From NCBI GenBank assembly GCA_035527455.1, contig DATLAN010000648.1:1-5628 (forward strand): 5,628 bases of DNA. Reading direction: 5' to 3'. Within the stretch, counting starts at the first letter, position 1, and every line of letters begins with the position of its first letter. This stretch comes from DATLAN01 sp035527455 (GTDB taxonomy: Bacteria; Planctomycetota; Planctomycetia; Pirellulales; Thermoguttaceae). This document shows, piece by piece, positions 1 through 5,627 of this stretch. Position numbers and translations under genes: made by a program. The notes beneath the pieces were generated by a model. It did not search any database and was not told the DNA's origin. It saw only the letters and a program-made list of their open reading frames with translations.

Positions 1-612
1 CTCGTTGGCCGCGTTGTGGTCGCGGGTCTGTGAATCGCCGTCGTCGTCGAAGGCGGACCAGTTGCCCAGGCCGTCCAGCGTCCAGTCTTGTTCGAAGTCG
101 GGGCTGGAGATGGCCGGCGTGGACGGGTGGCCGGTGAGTTGGCCGCGGTCGGCGGCGATGAGTTGATAGAGGTCGTCGTAATCGTAGAGTTCGTCGAGAT
201 CGACGGTGCCGGAGGAGACGGTGTTTTCCTTCCACGTGCGGTTGCCGACGCGGTCGTAGCCGTACTGGAACCGGTCGGCGTCTTGCGAATTGCCGTAGTC
301 GCGCCAGAGTTGATCGGCGATGCGGCCGAAGCGGTCGAAGCCGCTGTAGGAATGGTCGGTGCCGGTGTAGTCGAGTCTTACCTTGGGCCTGTTCGTTTCG
401 TTGGGATCGCCGTAATCCTCGGTGACGATCGTGCCGGTGCCGAGGTATTGATAGGTGGCGTGGGCGTCGGTGCCGTCGCCGATGCAACTTATCCGCGAGA
501 GGCGGTCGTTGGCGTCGCCGGTCGTGCCGTAGCTGTAGACGGTCAATGTAAAGACTCCCGACCCCTTTACGACGGGAATGACCAACCGTGCCAATCTTGC
601 TATGCCCAAAAC
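1..612 (-). CDS. RHS/YD-repeat core fragment, truncated at its 5' end and running off the left edge
   Basis: The minus-strand frame is open from a TAA at 615-613 to position 1, about 204 codons. From about residue 22 (near 549) it reads as RHS core, with recognisable YD repeats: VYSYGTTGDANDRLSRI, YSGFDRFGRI, YGYDRVGNRT, YDYDDLYQLI and WTLDGLGNWSAF. Such repeats build the hollow beta-shell that encloses C-terminal toxin tips in RHS proteins. The first ~21 codons (VLGIAR...KGSGVF) do not look like RHS and come from the palindromic repeat next door. There is no ATG in the frame and no signal peptide or N-terminal half, so the 5' part has been lost. GC is high (40 of 60 bases in 1-60), like the other core pieces. 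It may be a silent fragment, or be translated from a TTG codon. RHS identity is clear; coding status is not. The 612 boundary is the limit of the open frame, not a known start. Confidence 0.75.
548..570. repeat. REP-like hairpin containing GTAAAGGGGTCGGGAG
   Basis: On the minus strand this reads GTAAAG-GGGTCGGGAGT-CTTTAC, a 6-bp perfect stem (548-553 with 565-570) around an 11-nt loop. Seventeen bases of it (555-571, plus strand CTCCCGACCCCTTTACG) recur exactly at 3247-3263, and twelve recur at 668-679, all in the same orientation. It sits exactly where the left RHS fragment stops resembling RHS. Short palindromes of this style are dispersed in planctomycete genomes and resemble REP elements mobilised by IS200-like (RAYT) transposases; that link is from general knowledge, and no such gene is in the window. 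Confidence 0.6.
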
Positions 613-635
613 TTACGAAATCTATCCCATCTTGT

Positions 636-649
636 CAATACTAGTATTG
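636..649. repeat. Perfect 14-bp palindrome CAATACTAGTATTG
   Basis: The sequence equals its own reverse complement. It lies between the LRR lipoprotein stop codon and the RHS core fragment, flanked on the minus strand by GGATCCGGGGACA. It probably belongs to the same REP-like composite stretch as the GTAAAGGGGTCG copies on either side (548-570 and 668-679). It has no downstream T-run, so it is not an obvious intrinsic terminator. It could also be an operator, but nothing else supports that. Confidence 0.45.
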
Positions 650-667
650 TGTCCCCGGATCCCAAGA

Positions 668-679
668 CGACCCCTTTAC
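668..679 (-). repeat. Second copy of GTAAAGGGGTCG, supplying the stop codon of the LRR lipoprotein gene
   Basis: Twelve bases (minus strand GTAAAGGGGTCG) are identical to those in the 548-570 and 3247-3263 copies. The TAA inside the motif (678-676) is the stop codon of the upstream LRR gene, so the LRR gene ends inside the repeat. Together with the 548-570 hairpin it brackets a ~130-bp non-coding block at 548-679. Confidence 0.5.
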
Positions 680-1779
680 CTGCCCATTGGGGATGGTGGT
701 CGGAAGTCGTGCGGGGCGGGGCCGGGTTTGACCCATTGAACAAAACACTTCGGCAACGCCTTCTGAAGTCGTTCTGCGCCCGACCAAGTAACCCGGGTCC
801 CCACGATGTCCAGGCGAGTGAGATTGGCAAGCTTATCCAAGTGTTTCAGTCCGGCGTCGCTGACTTGAGTGTCGCGGAGAAACAACTCCTCCAGGCTGGT
901 CAGCCCTCTCAAGTGCTCCAGTCCATCGTCATTAACATGGGTTCGAGTGAGCCACAGGTTGCGCAACTTCGTCAGTCCTTTGAGGTGCTCGAGGCCGGGT
1001 CCGACAATCGGGCACGAGTCGGCATACAGAGAGTTCAGGTTGCGCAGTCCCTTGAGATGTTCTAGTCCCGGCCCCTCGATGTGGGACCCGCCGATATCGA
1101 GGGACTCAAGACTCGTCATCTTCTTAACGTATTGCAGGCCGGAATCAGTGATCGGGGGACTACCGACGGAAAGTACCCGAAGATTGGTCAGTTCTCTCAG
1201 ATGTGCTAGTCCCGTATCGGTGATTTCGTTGCTGTAGGTTTGTAGTCTTTCGAGCTTGTGCAGTCCTTTCAGGTGTGCCAGACCGGCGTCCGTGATCTTG
1301 ACGTCATACAACCACAACACTCGCAGATCCGTCAGCGCCTTTACTTGCGCCAATCCACCGTCGGTTACGCTGGTATGGTTGAGATTCAATGCCCGCAGCC
1401 GGTCGCACTTGCCCACGTGTACCATTCCGGCATCCGATACCTGGGTATCCGCGAGGTTGAGATACATAACGTTCTTGAGATCATTCAAGTGGACGAGATC
1501 GTCATCAGTAATCTTACATCCGTCCAGGTTAACCTGGGTGATAATCCCGTCTCCCTTTTCCCTTTGATACCGGCGGATTGGCTCCCCATCCGGCATGCCG
1601 TAGGCCGGCCTGCCGCCGATGACCCTATCGTGCTCGTCAAATACCACGACGGAGTCGCTCTTTTGGATGTTTTGGAAGAAGGCAATCGCCTCCTCTTCGG
1701 CCTCGCTGACGGCTGCCGATTCACAACCGGCCACAAGACAAAGCACTAGACCGCTGCCGAAGTGCGTAAGACCTTTCAT
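676..1779 (-). CDS. Leucine-rich-repeat lipoprotein, candidate immunity partner of the upstream RHS tip
   Basis: 367 residues. The N-terminus MKGLTHFGSGLVLCLVAGC has a type II signal peptide with lipobox LVAG|C (Cys19), so it is probably a lipid-anchored envelope protein. After a linker of ~60 residues come eleven consecutive 24-residue repeats (about residues 80-343, DNA 1542-751) of the form L..L.L....[IV]TD.GL.HL.GL.., the cysteine-containing/RI-like LRR class common in planctomycetes. LRR solenoids bind proteins; no catalytic motif is visible. The last repeat ends LQKALPKC, a usual end for this family. A 21-residue tail follows (VQWVKPGPAPHDF...PMGR) that stops within a palindromic repeat, so the tail may be acquired sequence. 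An in-frame ATG at 1803 overlaps the upstream stop as TAATG, but the ATG at 1779 is preferred: it has GGAGGAGG eight bases upstream and places the signal peptide correctly. Being 23 nt behind the RHS tip, it is probably co-transcribed. The immunity role is inferred from position only. Confidence 0.85.
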   Translation of the reverse strand: MKGLTHFGSGLVLCLVAGCESAAVSEAEEEAIAFFQNIQKSDSVVVFDEHDRVIGGRPAYGMPDGEPIRRYQREKGDGIITQVNLDGCKITDDDLVHLNDLKNVMYLNLADTQVSDAGMVHVGKCDRLRALNLNHTSVTDGGLAQVKALTDLRVLWLYDVKITDAGLAHLKGLHKLERLQTYSNEITDTGLAHLRELTNLRVLSVGSPPITDSGLQYVKKMTSLESLDIGGSHIEGPGLEHLKGLRNLNSLYADSCPIVGPGLEHLKGLTKLRNLWLTRTHVNDDGLEHLRGLTSLEELFLRDTQVSDAGLKHLDKLANLTRLDIVGTRVTWSGAERLQKALPKCFVQWVKPGPAPHDFRPPSPMGR

Positions 1780-1787
1780 GGCAAAGC

Positions 1788-1795
1788 CCTCCTCC
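1788..1795 (-). promoter_or_regulatory. Strong ribosome binding site GGAGGAGG for the LRR lipoprotein
   Basis: GGAGGAGG on the minus strand is followed by the 8-nt spacer GCTTTGCC and then ATG at 1779. It decides the start: the upstream ATG at 1803 would place this site inside the coding region and put eight extra residues before the signal peptide. The site lies immediately after the RHS-tip stop codon (1805-1803), which suggests the LRR protein can be translated efficiently from the shared transcript. Confidence 0.75.
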
Positions 1796-1802
1796 AAGAC
1801 CA

Positions 1803-3212
1803 TTAGCGAAATCCGCCAATAGAACGGCTGATCAATTCATCAACGCCACTTACGAGCCAGTTCAGTGCGCTGTCGATCGGGCCCGGATCCGGTGTCGGTG
1901 TCGCGATCGGGCGTGGCTGGTAGTATTTTGCCCAATGTTCTATGATGTCGTGTCCTGGAGCCCCCGGCTGTCTGGGGTCCGGGCGGGTTTTGCCGCCGTC
2001 GCAGGATCGGAACTCGCTCGGATAGAAAATGCGATGTGTCGCATCCCGACTGCCAGTACGGACAACGGGTATGCCGCCTACCGTTTCAGGACCACTGGGC
2101 TTTTCGACCTGCTTCCCGTTCTCATGATTATACCGGTAGGTGTGCTTTTTCCCTGTCAGGTACGATCCGTAAGAGTAACCGCCCGGGCCAATCACGGTGC
2201 AGCCGGTCTGGTCAGCAATCTGCTGTTGCCAAGAATATGGGGTCTCCTCTGCAGCAAGTCCCCCGGCATTACAGCCCCCAAGGTAAATGAAGCAAGGGCA
2301 ACAGAACTGCAACACGGAGAGTGCTGCCCCGACCTCGATCCCGTTGAGCCAACCGATATTTATGGATTTCAGAACGTCCGTGCCGAGGAACATCCCTTCG
2401 TCGAATTTGGGCACGAGCTTTTTCTTGGCATCCAGGTATCTGGCGAACGTCAATCTCCAGGGAGTCGCGTGGCCTTCTATAGCCAACTCCTCAATGCAAT
2501 CACACTCGCCTCGGCCTGCTGCCTTCTGTCTGAAATACTCGGCGTGCTGCAACAGTTCACCGAGACTCTGCGGGCTCGAGTGTGCACCTTCCCATCCTGC
2601 CCCTCCCGTGCCTGTGTTGGCGATGTCCCAGAATCCATACTGTCCCGGCTTCTTTCCATGCAGAACACCCGGATCTGGATCGGGCGGGTAGTTGGCTTGG
2701 GTCAACTGAGCGATTTCCTGTCGTGCCGCCGATTGTATGGCTGCAATGTATGGACCTAGGAGGACATTCCTCACGTTAGGTTGCATTTGTCCATACCGCA
2801 TTGTGTTTGCCAGCTTTGCCAGCCAGCCAAGGGCACTTGCCGCCAAACCGAATGGGTCTATTTCGAGGGTGGGGCAATTGCCAACGTACCGATATAGGTT
2901 TGCATCACCGGGCAACCCGATCGGATCTGCACTTAGCCACCGGCCGACCGATGCATCATACCACCGATGGAGGTTGTTCTGCAAGCCGGTGTCCTCGTCG
3001 AACGGGCGGCCGGTGTAGGCGAAGAGGTGGTCTAGCGTGCCGGTTTCGGAGGTGACTTTGCCGAAGGCGTCGTAGATGCGGTGTAGCTCGACCGTGCCGG
3101 AGTCGATTACGTCGCGGACGCTGCCGAGATGGTCGGACAGCGGCCAGTGACGCGTGCCGGGCGTGCTGGGGTTAGAATGGTTCGCTACTCCTTTTCTATG
3201 CGGCTCTTTCAT
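1803..3212 (-). CDS. Orphan RHS C-terminal cassette with a caspase-like (CHAT/DUF4347-like) tip
   Basis: 469 residues. Residues 1-14 are not RHS. Residues ~15-123 are the end of an RHS core: SDHLGSVRDVID (26-37), YTGRPFDEDTGL (66-77), RWYDASVGRWLSADPIG (83-99) and LYRYV...PFGL (106-123). The variable tip, 124-469, contains two hydrophobic strands ending in IEELAIEGH (His248) and FIYLGGCNAG (Cys314), followed by QQIADQTGCTVIGPGG. This strand-GH / strand-GC..G / helix / strand-GP order is that of clan CD cysteine peptidase-fold domains (CHAT, DUF4347, C80-like), so His248 and Cys314 are the candidate dyad. A Pro-rich linker (433-446) and a short amphipathic C-terminal helix follow. The gene lacks a signal peptide and nearly the entire RHS shell, so it is an orphan cassette, usable if recombined onto a full RHS gene. 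The ATG at 3212 has GGAG six bases upstream and directly follows an in-frame TAG (3218-3216). RHS identity is firm; the fold of the tip is an inference from motifs. Confidence 0.8.
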   Translation of the reverse strand: MKEPHRKGVANHSNPSTPGTRHWPLSDHLGSVRDVIDSGTVELHRIYDAFGKVTSETGTLDHLFAYTGRPFDEDTGLQNNLHRWYDASVGRWLSADPIGLPGDANLYRYVGNCPTLEIDPFGLAASALGWLAKLANTMRYGQMQPNVRNVLLGPYIAAIQSAARQEIAQLTQANYPPDPDPGVLHGKKPGQYGFWDIANTGTGGAGWEGAHSSPQSLGELLQHAEYFRQKAAGRGECDCIEELAIEGHATPWRLTFARYLDAKKKLVPKFDEGMFLGTDVLKSINIGWLNGIEVGAALSVLQFCCPCFIYLGGCNAGGLAAEETPYSWQQQIADQTGCTVIGPGGYSYGSYLTGKKHTYRYNHENGKQVEKPSGPETVGGIPVVRTGSRDATHRIFYPSEFRSCDGGKTRPDPRQPGAPGHDIIEHWAKYYQPRPIATPTPDPGPIDSALNWLVSGVDELISRSIGGFR

Positions 3213-3250
3213 CCGCTACTCCATGCCGGTTTTGCCCGGCGCTTTCCTCC
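3170..3250 (-). mobile_element. Possible group II intron 5'-region remnant fused to the RHS cassette
   Basis: On the minus strand this stretch contains GCCGG-GCAAAA-CCGGC (3240-3225, a 5-bp hairpin), then GGAGTAGCG twice (3222-3214 and 3191-3183), with ATGAAAGAGCCGCATAG between them. From memory, this arrangement, including the small reading frame MKEP..KGVA.H, matches the sequence that lies upstream of the reverse-transcriptase ORF in many bacterial group II introns. Here it passes into RHS sequence at about 3175 (NPSTPGTRHW), so only a 5' scrap would remain, with no reverse transcriptase or domain V visible. It gives the orphan cassette its start codon and ribosome binding site. No database search was possible, so confidence is moderate. 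Confidence 0.4.
3183..3222 (-). repeat. Direct repeat GGAGTAGCG, two copies 31 bp apart
   Basis: The plus-strand sequence CGCTACTCC occurs at 3183-3191 and at 3214-3222. The upstream copy (3222-3214 on the minus strand) supplies the GGAG Shine-Dalgarno sequence of the RHS cassette, with spacer TAGCGG before the ATG at 3212. The other copy lies inside the reading frame (AAAAGGAGTAGCG). The pair is probably an internal feature of the intron-like leader, and not an insertion-site duplication. Confidence 0.5.
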
Positions 3251-3263
3251 CGACCCCTTTACG
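3247..3263 (-). repeat. Third copy of the palindromic repeat, CGTAAAGGGGTCGGGAG
   Basis: Seventeen bases are identical to 555-571, in the same orientation. This copy lies in the 217-bp gene-free spacer between the LRR gene ending at 3430 and the orphan RHS cassette starting at 3212. The rest of that spacer (3264-3429) holds no ORF, RNA gene or insertion sequence that I can recognise; one minus-strand frame is open from 3353 to 3219 but shows no family resemblance. Confidence 0.55.
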
Positions 3264-3429
3264 CGTCCCGAAGGCTTCGTTCGGTGCGAAAGGAGTGTAA
3301 TTGTGTTCACGGCGGAAGTCGCCGGGCCGCTTCACCACCTCTGGGTCTCTATGCTAACCCACAGCCCGGGACTTTCCAGTTTCAAGTGAGGCAACACAGT
3401 CATCCTCGAAAGTCTTGTTGTAGAGTTGT

Positions 3430-4398
3430 TCACGGCCTGACCCCAAGAGACGGAGCAAGGCGAGTTTTCGGAAAGAGAATCTGAATTCTCTTCAGTTCTT
3501 CATCTCCCCGCGCTGGCACGCCGAGTAGGCGCAAGTGTTCCAGCCCATTCAATTGATGCAGGCCTTTTTCTGTCACCGCAGTGCCCCGCAAATCCAGTGC
3601 CCTCAGCTCGACTAGTCCCTTCAAGTTCCCGAGGCCGGCATCTGTTACGCGGACGCCCGTCAATAACAACTCCCTCAACTCCACCAGTGACCTTATGTGC
3701 TCCAATCCGGCATCCGTCACCTGAGTGTGTCCCAACTCAAGAGACATCAGTTGCGTCAGGCCGCTCAGATGCATTAGTCCGGCATCGGTTACGGCGGTGT
3801 TCTCCAGATCCAGGATTTCCAACTGGGTAAACTGGCGTAGATGTGCTAGTCCTGCGTCCGTCACAAGCGTACTGCCCAGGTGAAGCACTTTCAGTCGCCT
3901 AAGACCCTCGAGGTACCGCAGCCCGCCGTCGCTCACGCGCGTGCCCCCGAGCGAAAGCAAGCGTAGTCCCTTTAGATCCCTCAGATGCTTCACTCCGGCA
4001 TCGGTCACACTGGACATATTCAGATGCAGTTCTTCGAGTTCGCTCAGCCGGTTGAGGTCTTCCAGTGCGGCATCCGAGATGTGCGCGCCCTGCAACTTGA
4101 GGACCTTCAGCCGCGGTAATCTCTTTGCGCTTCGGAGCCCATAGTCGCTGTTCGGATAGGCTTCGACGACGTGGGCAACGAAATCTCGGCCCAGCAATCT
4201 GCGCACACAAGCCGGACCGGGTGGCTCACGCCCTTGGATCTCGTAGTCATATCGGACACCACCTCCGTCCCGAAGAATGGCAACCACTGCGTCCCGTTGC
4301 ACGCGCGATCGCTTTATACGGAAAGCAAGATTACTCGCTCCCATACTAACTGCGAGCATGACGAGCAGAGGAACTCGCACGGGCATCTCAGTTGGCAT
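3430..4398 (-). CDS. Membrane-anchored leucine-rich-repeat protein
   Basis: 322 residues from the ATG at 4398. Residues ~8-26 (VRVPLLVMLAVSMGASNLAF, followed by RIKRSR) form a single hydrophobic segment with positive charges after it, a signal anchor or uncleaved signal peptide. Then comes VQRDAVVAILRDGGGVRYDYE with PGPACVRRLLGRDFVAHV, a membrane-proximal module found on many planctomycete LRR proteins. Eight regular 24-residue repeats (about residues 97-288, DNA 4110-3535) carry the motif [VI][TS]DAGL.HL..L..L..L.L, followed by a degenerate cap (LKRIQILFPKTRL). The solenoid should act in protein binding; there is no catalytic motif. It lies 62 nt after the RHS gene with a DUF6765-like tip and no terminator between, so co-transcription is likely and an immunity role is possible. 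Against that, the module occurs on many planctomycete LRR proteins unrelated to RHS. A GTG start at 4404 is unlikely because it overlaps the ribosome binding site. Confidence 0.85.
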   Translation of the reverse strand: MPTEMPVRVPLLVMLAVSMGASNLAFRIKRSRVQRDAVVAILRDGGGVRYDYEIQGREPPGPACVRRLLGRDFVAHVVEAYPNSDYGLRSAKRLPRLKVLKLQGAHISDAALEDLNRLSELEELHLNMSSVTDAGVKHLRDLKGLRLLSLGGTRVSDGGLRYLEGLRRLKVLHLGSTLVTDAGLAHLRQFTQLEILDLENTAVTDAGLMHLSGLTQLMSLELGHTQVTDAGLEHIRSLVELRELLLTGVRVTDAGLGNLKGLVELRALDLRGTAVTEKGLHQLNGLEHLRLLGVPARGDEELKRIQILFPKTRLAPSLGVRP

Positions 4399-4403
4399 AT
4401 ACA

Positions 4404-4411
4404 CCCTTTCT
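4404..4411 (-). promoter_or_regulatory. Ribosome binding site AGAAAGGG for the membrane LRR gene
   Basis: AGAAAGGG on the minus strand is followed five bases later by ATG at 4398 (six bases counting from AAGG). This spacing favours ATG 4398 over the GTG at 4404, whose first base is the last G of the site. Confidence 0.5.
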
Positions 4412-4460
4412 CATAATAGCTCCCTTGCCGGTTCGTTATACCTTCTAACGTGGTGCTGAA

Positions 4461-5627
4461 TTACTGGACACCGAACAGTGGATTCCTCCAATCATAGACG
4501 TCCTCGGCAGCTTTGCTAAAAGGCTTATACCAGACATCGTCAGCGCCGACGGCGCCATTGAACGACACGTCGACTTGGAAGTCCTGTTTTATCAGTCGCT
4601 TCCATCCCGCAACTCGTTCGTCCGTGGGGGCTTCCGTAAACAGAGTCCCCTTTATCCGCGACCACACATCCTTGAATGATTTCACCTTGCAGCCAGCGGA
4701 CGAACAGTTGCGCACATATGACAATTCCTCATAGGTTGCTTTGGCCATCGCCTCCGCTTTCGCCTGCGTCGCTTGGCTCCAATAAGGAAGATCGGGCGAC
4801 GTCCCCATGTCCCTAAATCCTAGCCACCATACGTCGCGAATGGCTTCAGCGCCGTGTCCCAAGGGAACACTGTAGTCCTGATGAGCCCAAGAGTCCTGAA
4901 AAATATGCATCTGTACACCCAAACTAGCAAGATCGCCTTTCAATGCTGCGTCGTAGACCTCAGCCCCAACATAAATAGTACCAGGTCTGACCGTTTTGCC
5001 CTCAAGATGAGGGAAATGGTACCGGGCGTTTTGGCGGGCGCCCGCGGGCGTCATGTCAACGACCGGCCTAGTCTTCGCGTCCACATCAACGTATGCACAC
5101 ATCCACGCTATTAATGAAGCCGCTGACTGGTTAGTATTAGCGACCGTCTCATCGAGGTCCAGACAGAGGGCTCTCGCAATGTAGTACGTCATGTAGAAAT
5201 GAACGTCTTGATCCCACAACCCCAGAGAGTCGGTCCGGGTCACGGGGTTGGCATGGACATAACGATACAGATTGTGGTCGGCTGCAATCGGATCGCGGTT
5301 GATGAACCGGCCTAACTGGGCGTGATAGTACCTGGCTCGATAGTACATCAGGCCGGTCTCGGCGTCGAGACGGCGGCCGGTGTAGAGGGTGGTGGTGGCG
5401 TGGGCGGATGTGTTGCCGGGGACGGGGGCGAAGTCGGCGTCGAGGATCGTTGCGGCGCCGTAGGGGGTGTAGACATAGCGCTCGCGAACCGCCCAGTCTT
5501 CTTCGCCCCGGGAGGATTCCGCGACGATGGCCGTGACGTTGAAGTTCGCGTCGGCCAGGTAGAAGATGCGGCCGTTGTCGCACTGGTCGTCGCTGGCCGG
5601 GTCGCTGTTCTCGTCGCGGAGGATCAG
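4461..5627 (-). CDS. RHS-repeat protein, 3' part, with a DUF6765-like (zinc phospholipase C-like) C-terminal tip
   Basis: The frame is open to the right edge of the window, giving 388 residues without the N-terminus. Residues 1-133 are RHS core: FYLADANFNVTAIV (22-35), RYVYTPYG (50-57), YTGRRLDAETGLMYYRARYY (82-101), GRFINRDPIA (106-115) and NLYRYVHANPVTRTDSLG (119-136). The tip starts at LWDQDVHFYMTYYIARAL and is mostly helical. It has the features I associate with DUF6765: DVHFY (His143), IAWMCAYVDVD, HFPHLEG (His204, His207), the signature MHIFQDSWAHQDYS (His241, Asp245, His249), GHG (His258) and SPDLPYW. These His/Asp residues resemble the metal ligands of zinc-dependent phospholipase C and S1/P1-type proteins, so a hydrolytic toxin is plausible, with membrane phospholipid or nucleic acid as substrate. 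Core GC is about 71% (5341-5460) and falls to 47% at 5161-5220, a mosaic join. The membrane LRR gene follows 62 nt downstream. The first in-frame ATG, at 5348, is inside the core and is not the true start. Confidence 0.88.
   Translation of the reverse strand: MILRDENSDPASDDQCDNGRIFYLADANFNVTAIVAESSRGEEDWAVRERYVYTPYGAATILDADFAPVPGNTSAHATTTLYTGRRLDAETGLMYYRARYYHAQLGRFINRDPIAADHNLYRYVHANPVTRTDSLGLWDQDVHFYMTYYIARALCLDLDETVANTNQSAASLIAWMCAYVDVDAKTRPVVDMTPAGARQNARYHFPHLEGKTVRPGTIYVGAEVYDAALKGDLASLGVQMHIFQDSWAHQDYSVPLGHGAEAIRDVWWLGFRDMGTSPDLPYWSQATQAKAEAMAKATYEELSYVRNCSSAGCKVKSFKDVWSRIKGTLFTEAPTDERVAGWKRLIKQDFQVDVSFNGAVGADDVWYKPFSKAAEDVYDWRNPLFGVQ

Noticed and set aside
600..830. A minus-strand frame of 76 codons (starting MPISLAWTSWGPG)
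   Set aside because: It overlaps the end of the LRR gene in another frame and runs into the repeat block; the LRR frame has regular 24-residue repeats here.
88..1065. A 325-codon plus-strand open frame
   Set aside because: It lies antisense to the RHS core fragment (1-549), the repeat block and the end of the LRR gene. Its Val/Ala/Gly-rich first half is the usual shadow of high-GC RHS coding, and it spans three unrelated minus-strand units.
1935..2759. A 274-codon plus-strand open frame
   Set aside because: It is antisense to the RHS tip, shows no recognisable family and has no ribosome binding site. The minus-strand frame has clear RHS and His/Cys motifs across the same span.
3264..3429. 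A possible intrinsic terminator or small gene in the spacer after the membrane LRR gene
   Set aside because: Only a 5-bp CGGCG/CGCCG hairpin without a T-run was found, and the open frame at 3353-3219 has no start signal or family resemblance.
4399..4404. GTG at 4404 as the start of the membrane LRR protein
   Set aside because: It overlaps the AGAAAGGG ribosome binding site, which is spaced correctly for ATG at 4398.
5149..5583. A minus-strand frame of 144 codons, very rich in Arg, Pro and His
   Set aside because: It is an out-of-frame reading of the RHS core; the alternative frame gives continuous RHS motifs (FYLADANFN, YTGRRLDAETGL) up to the window edge.
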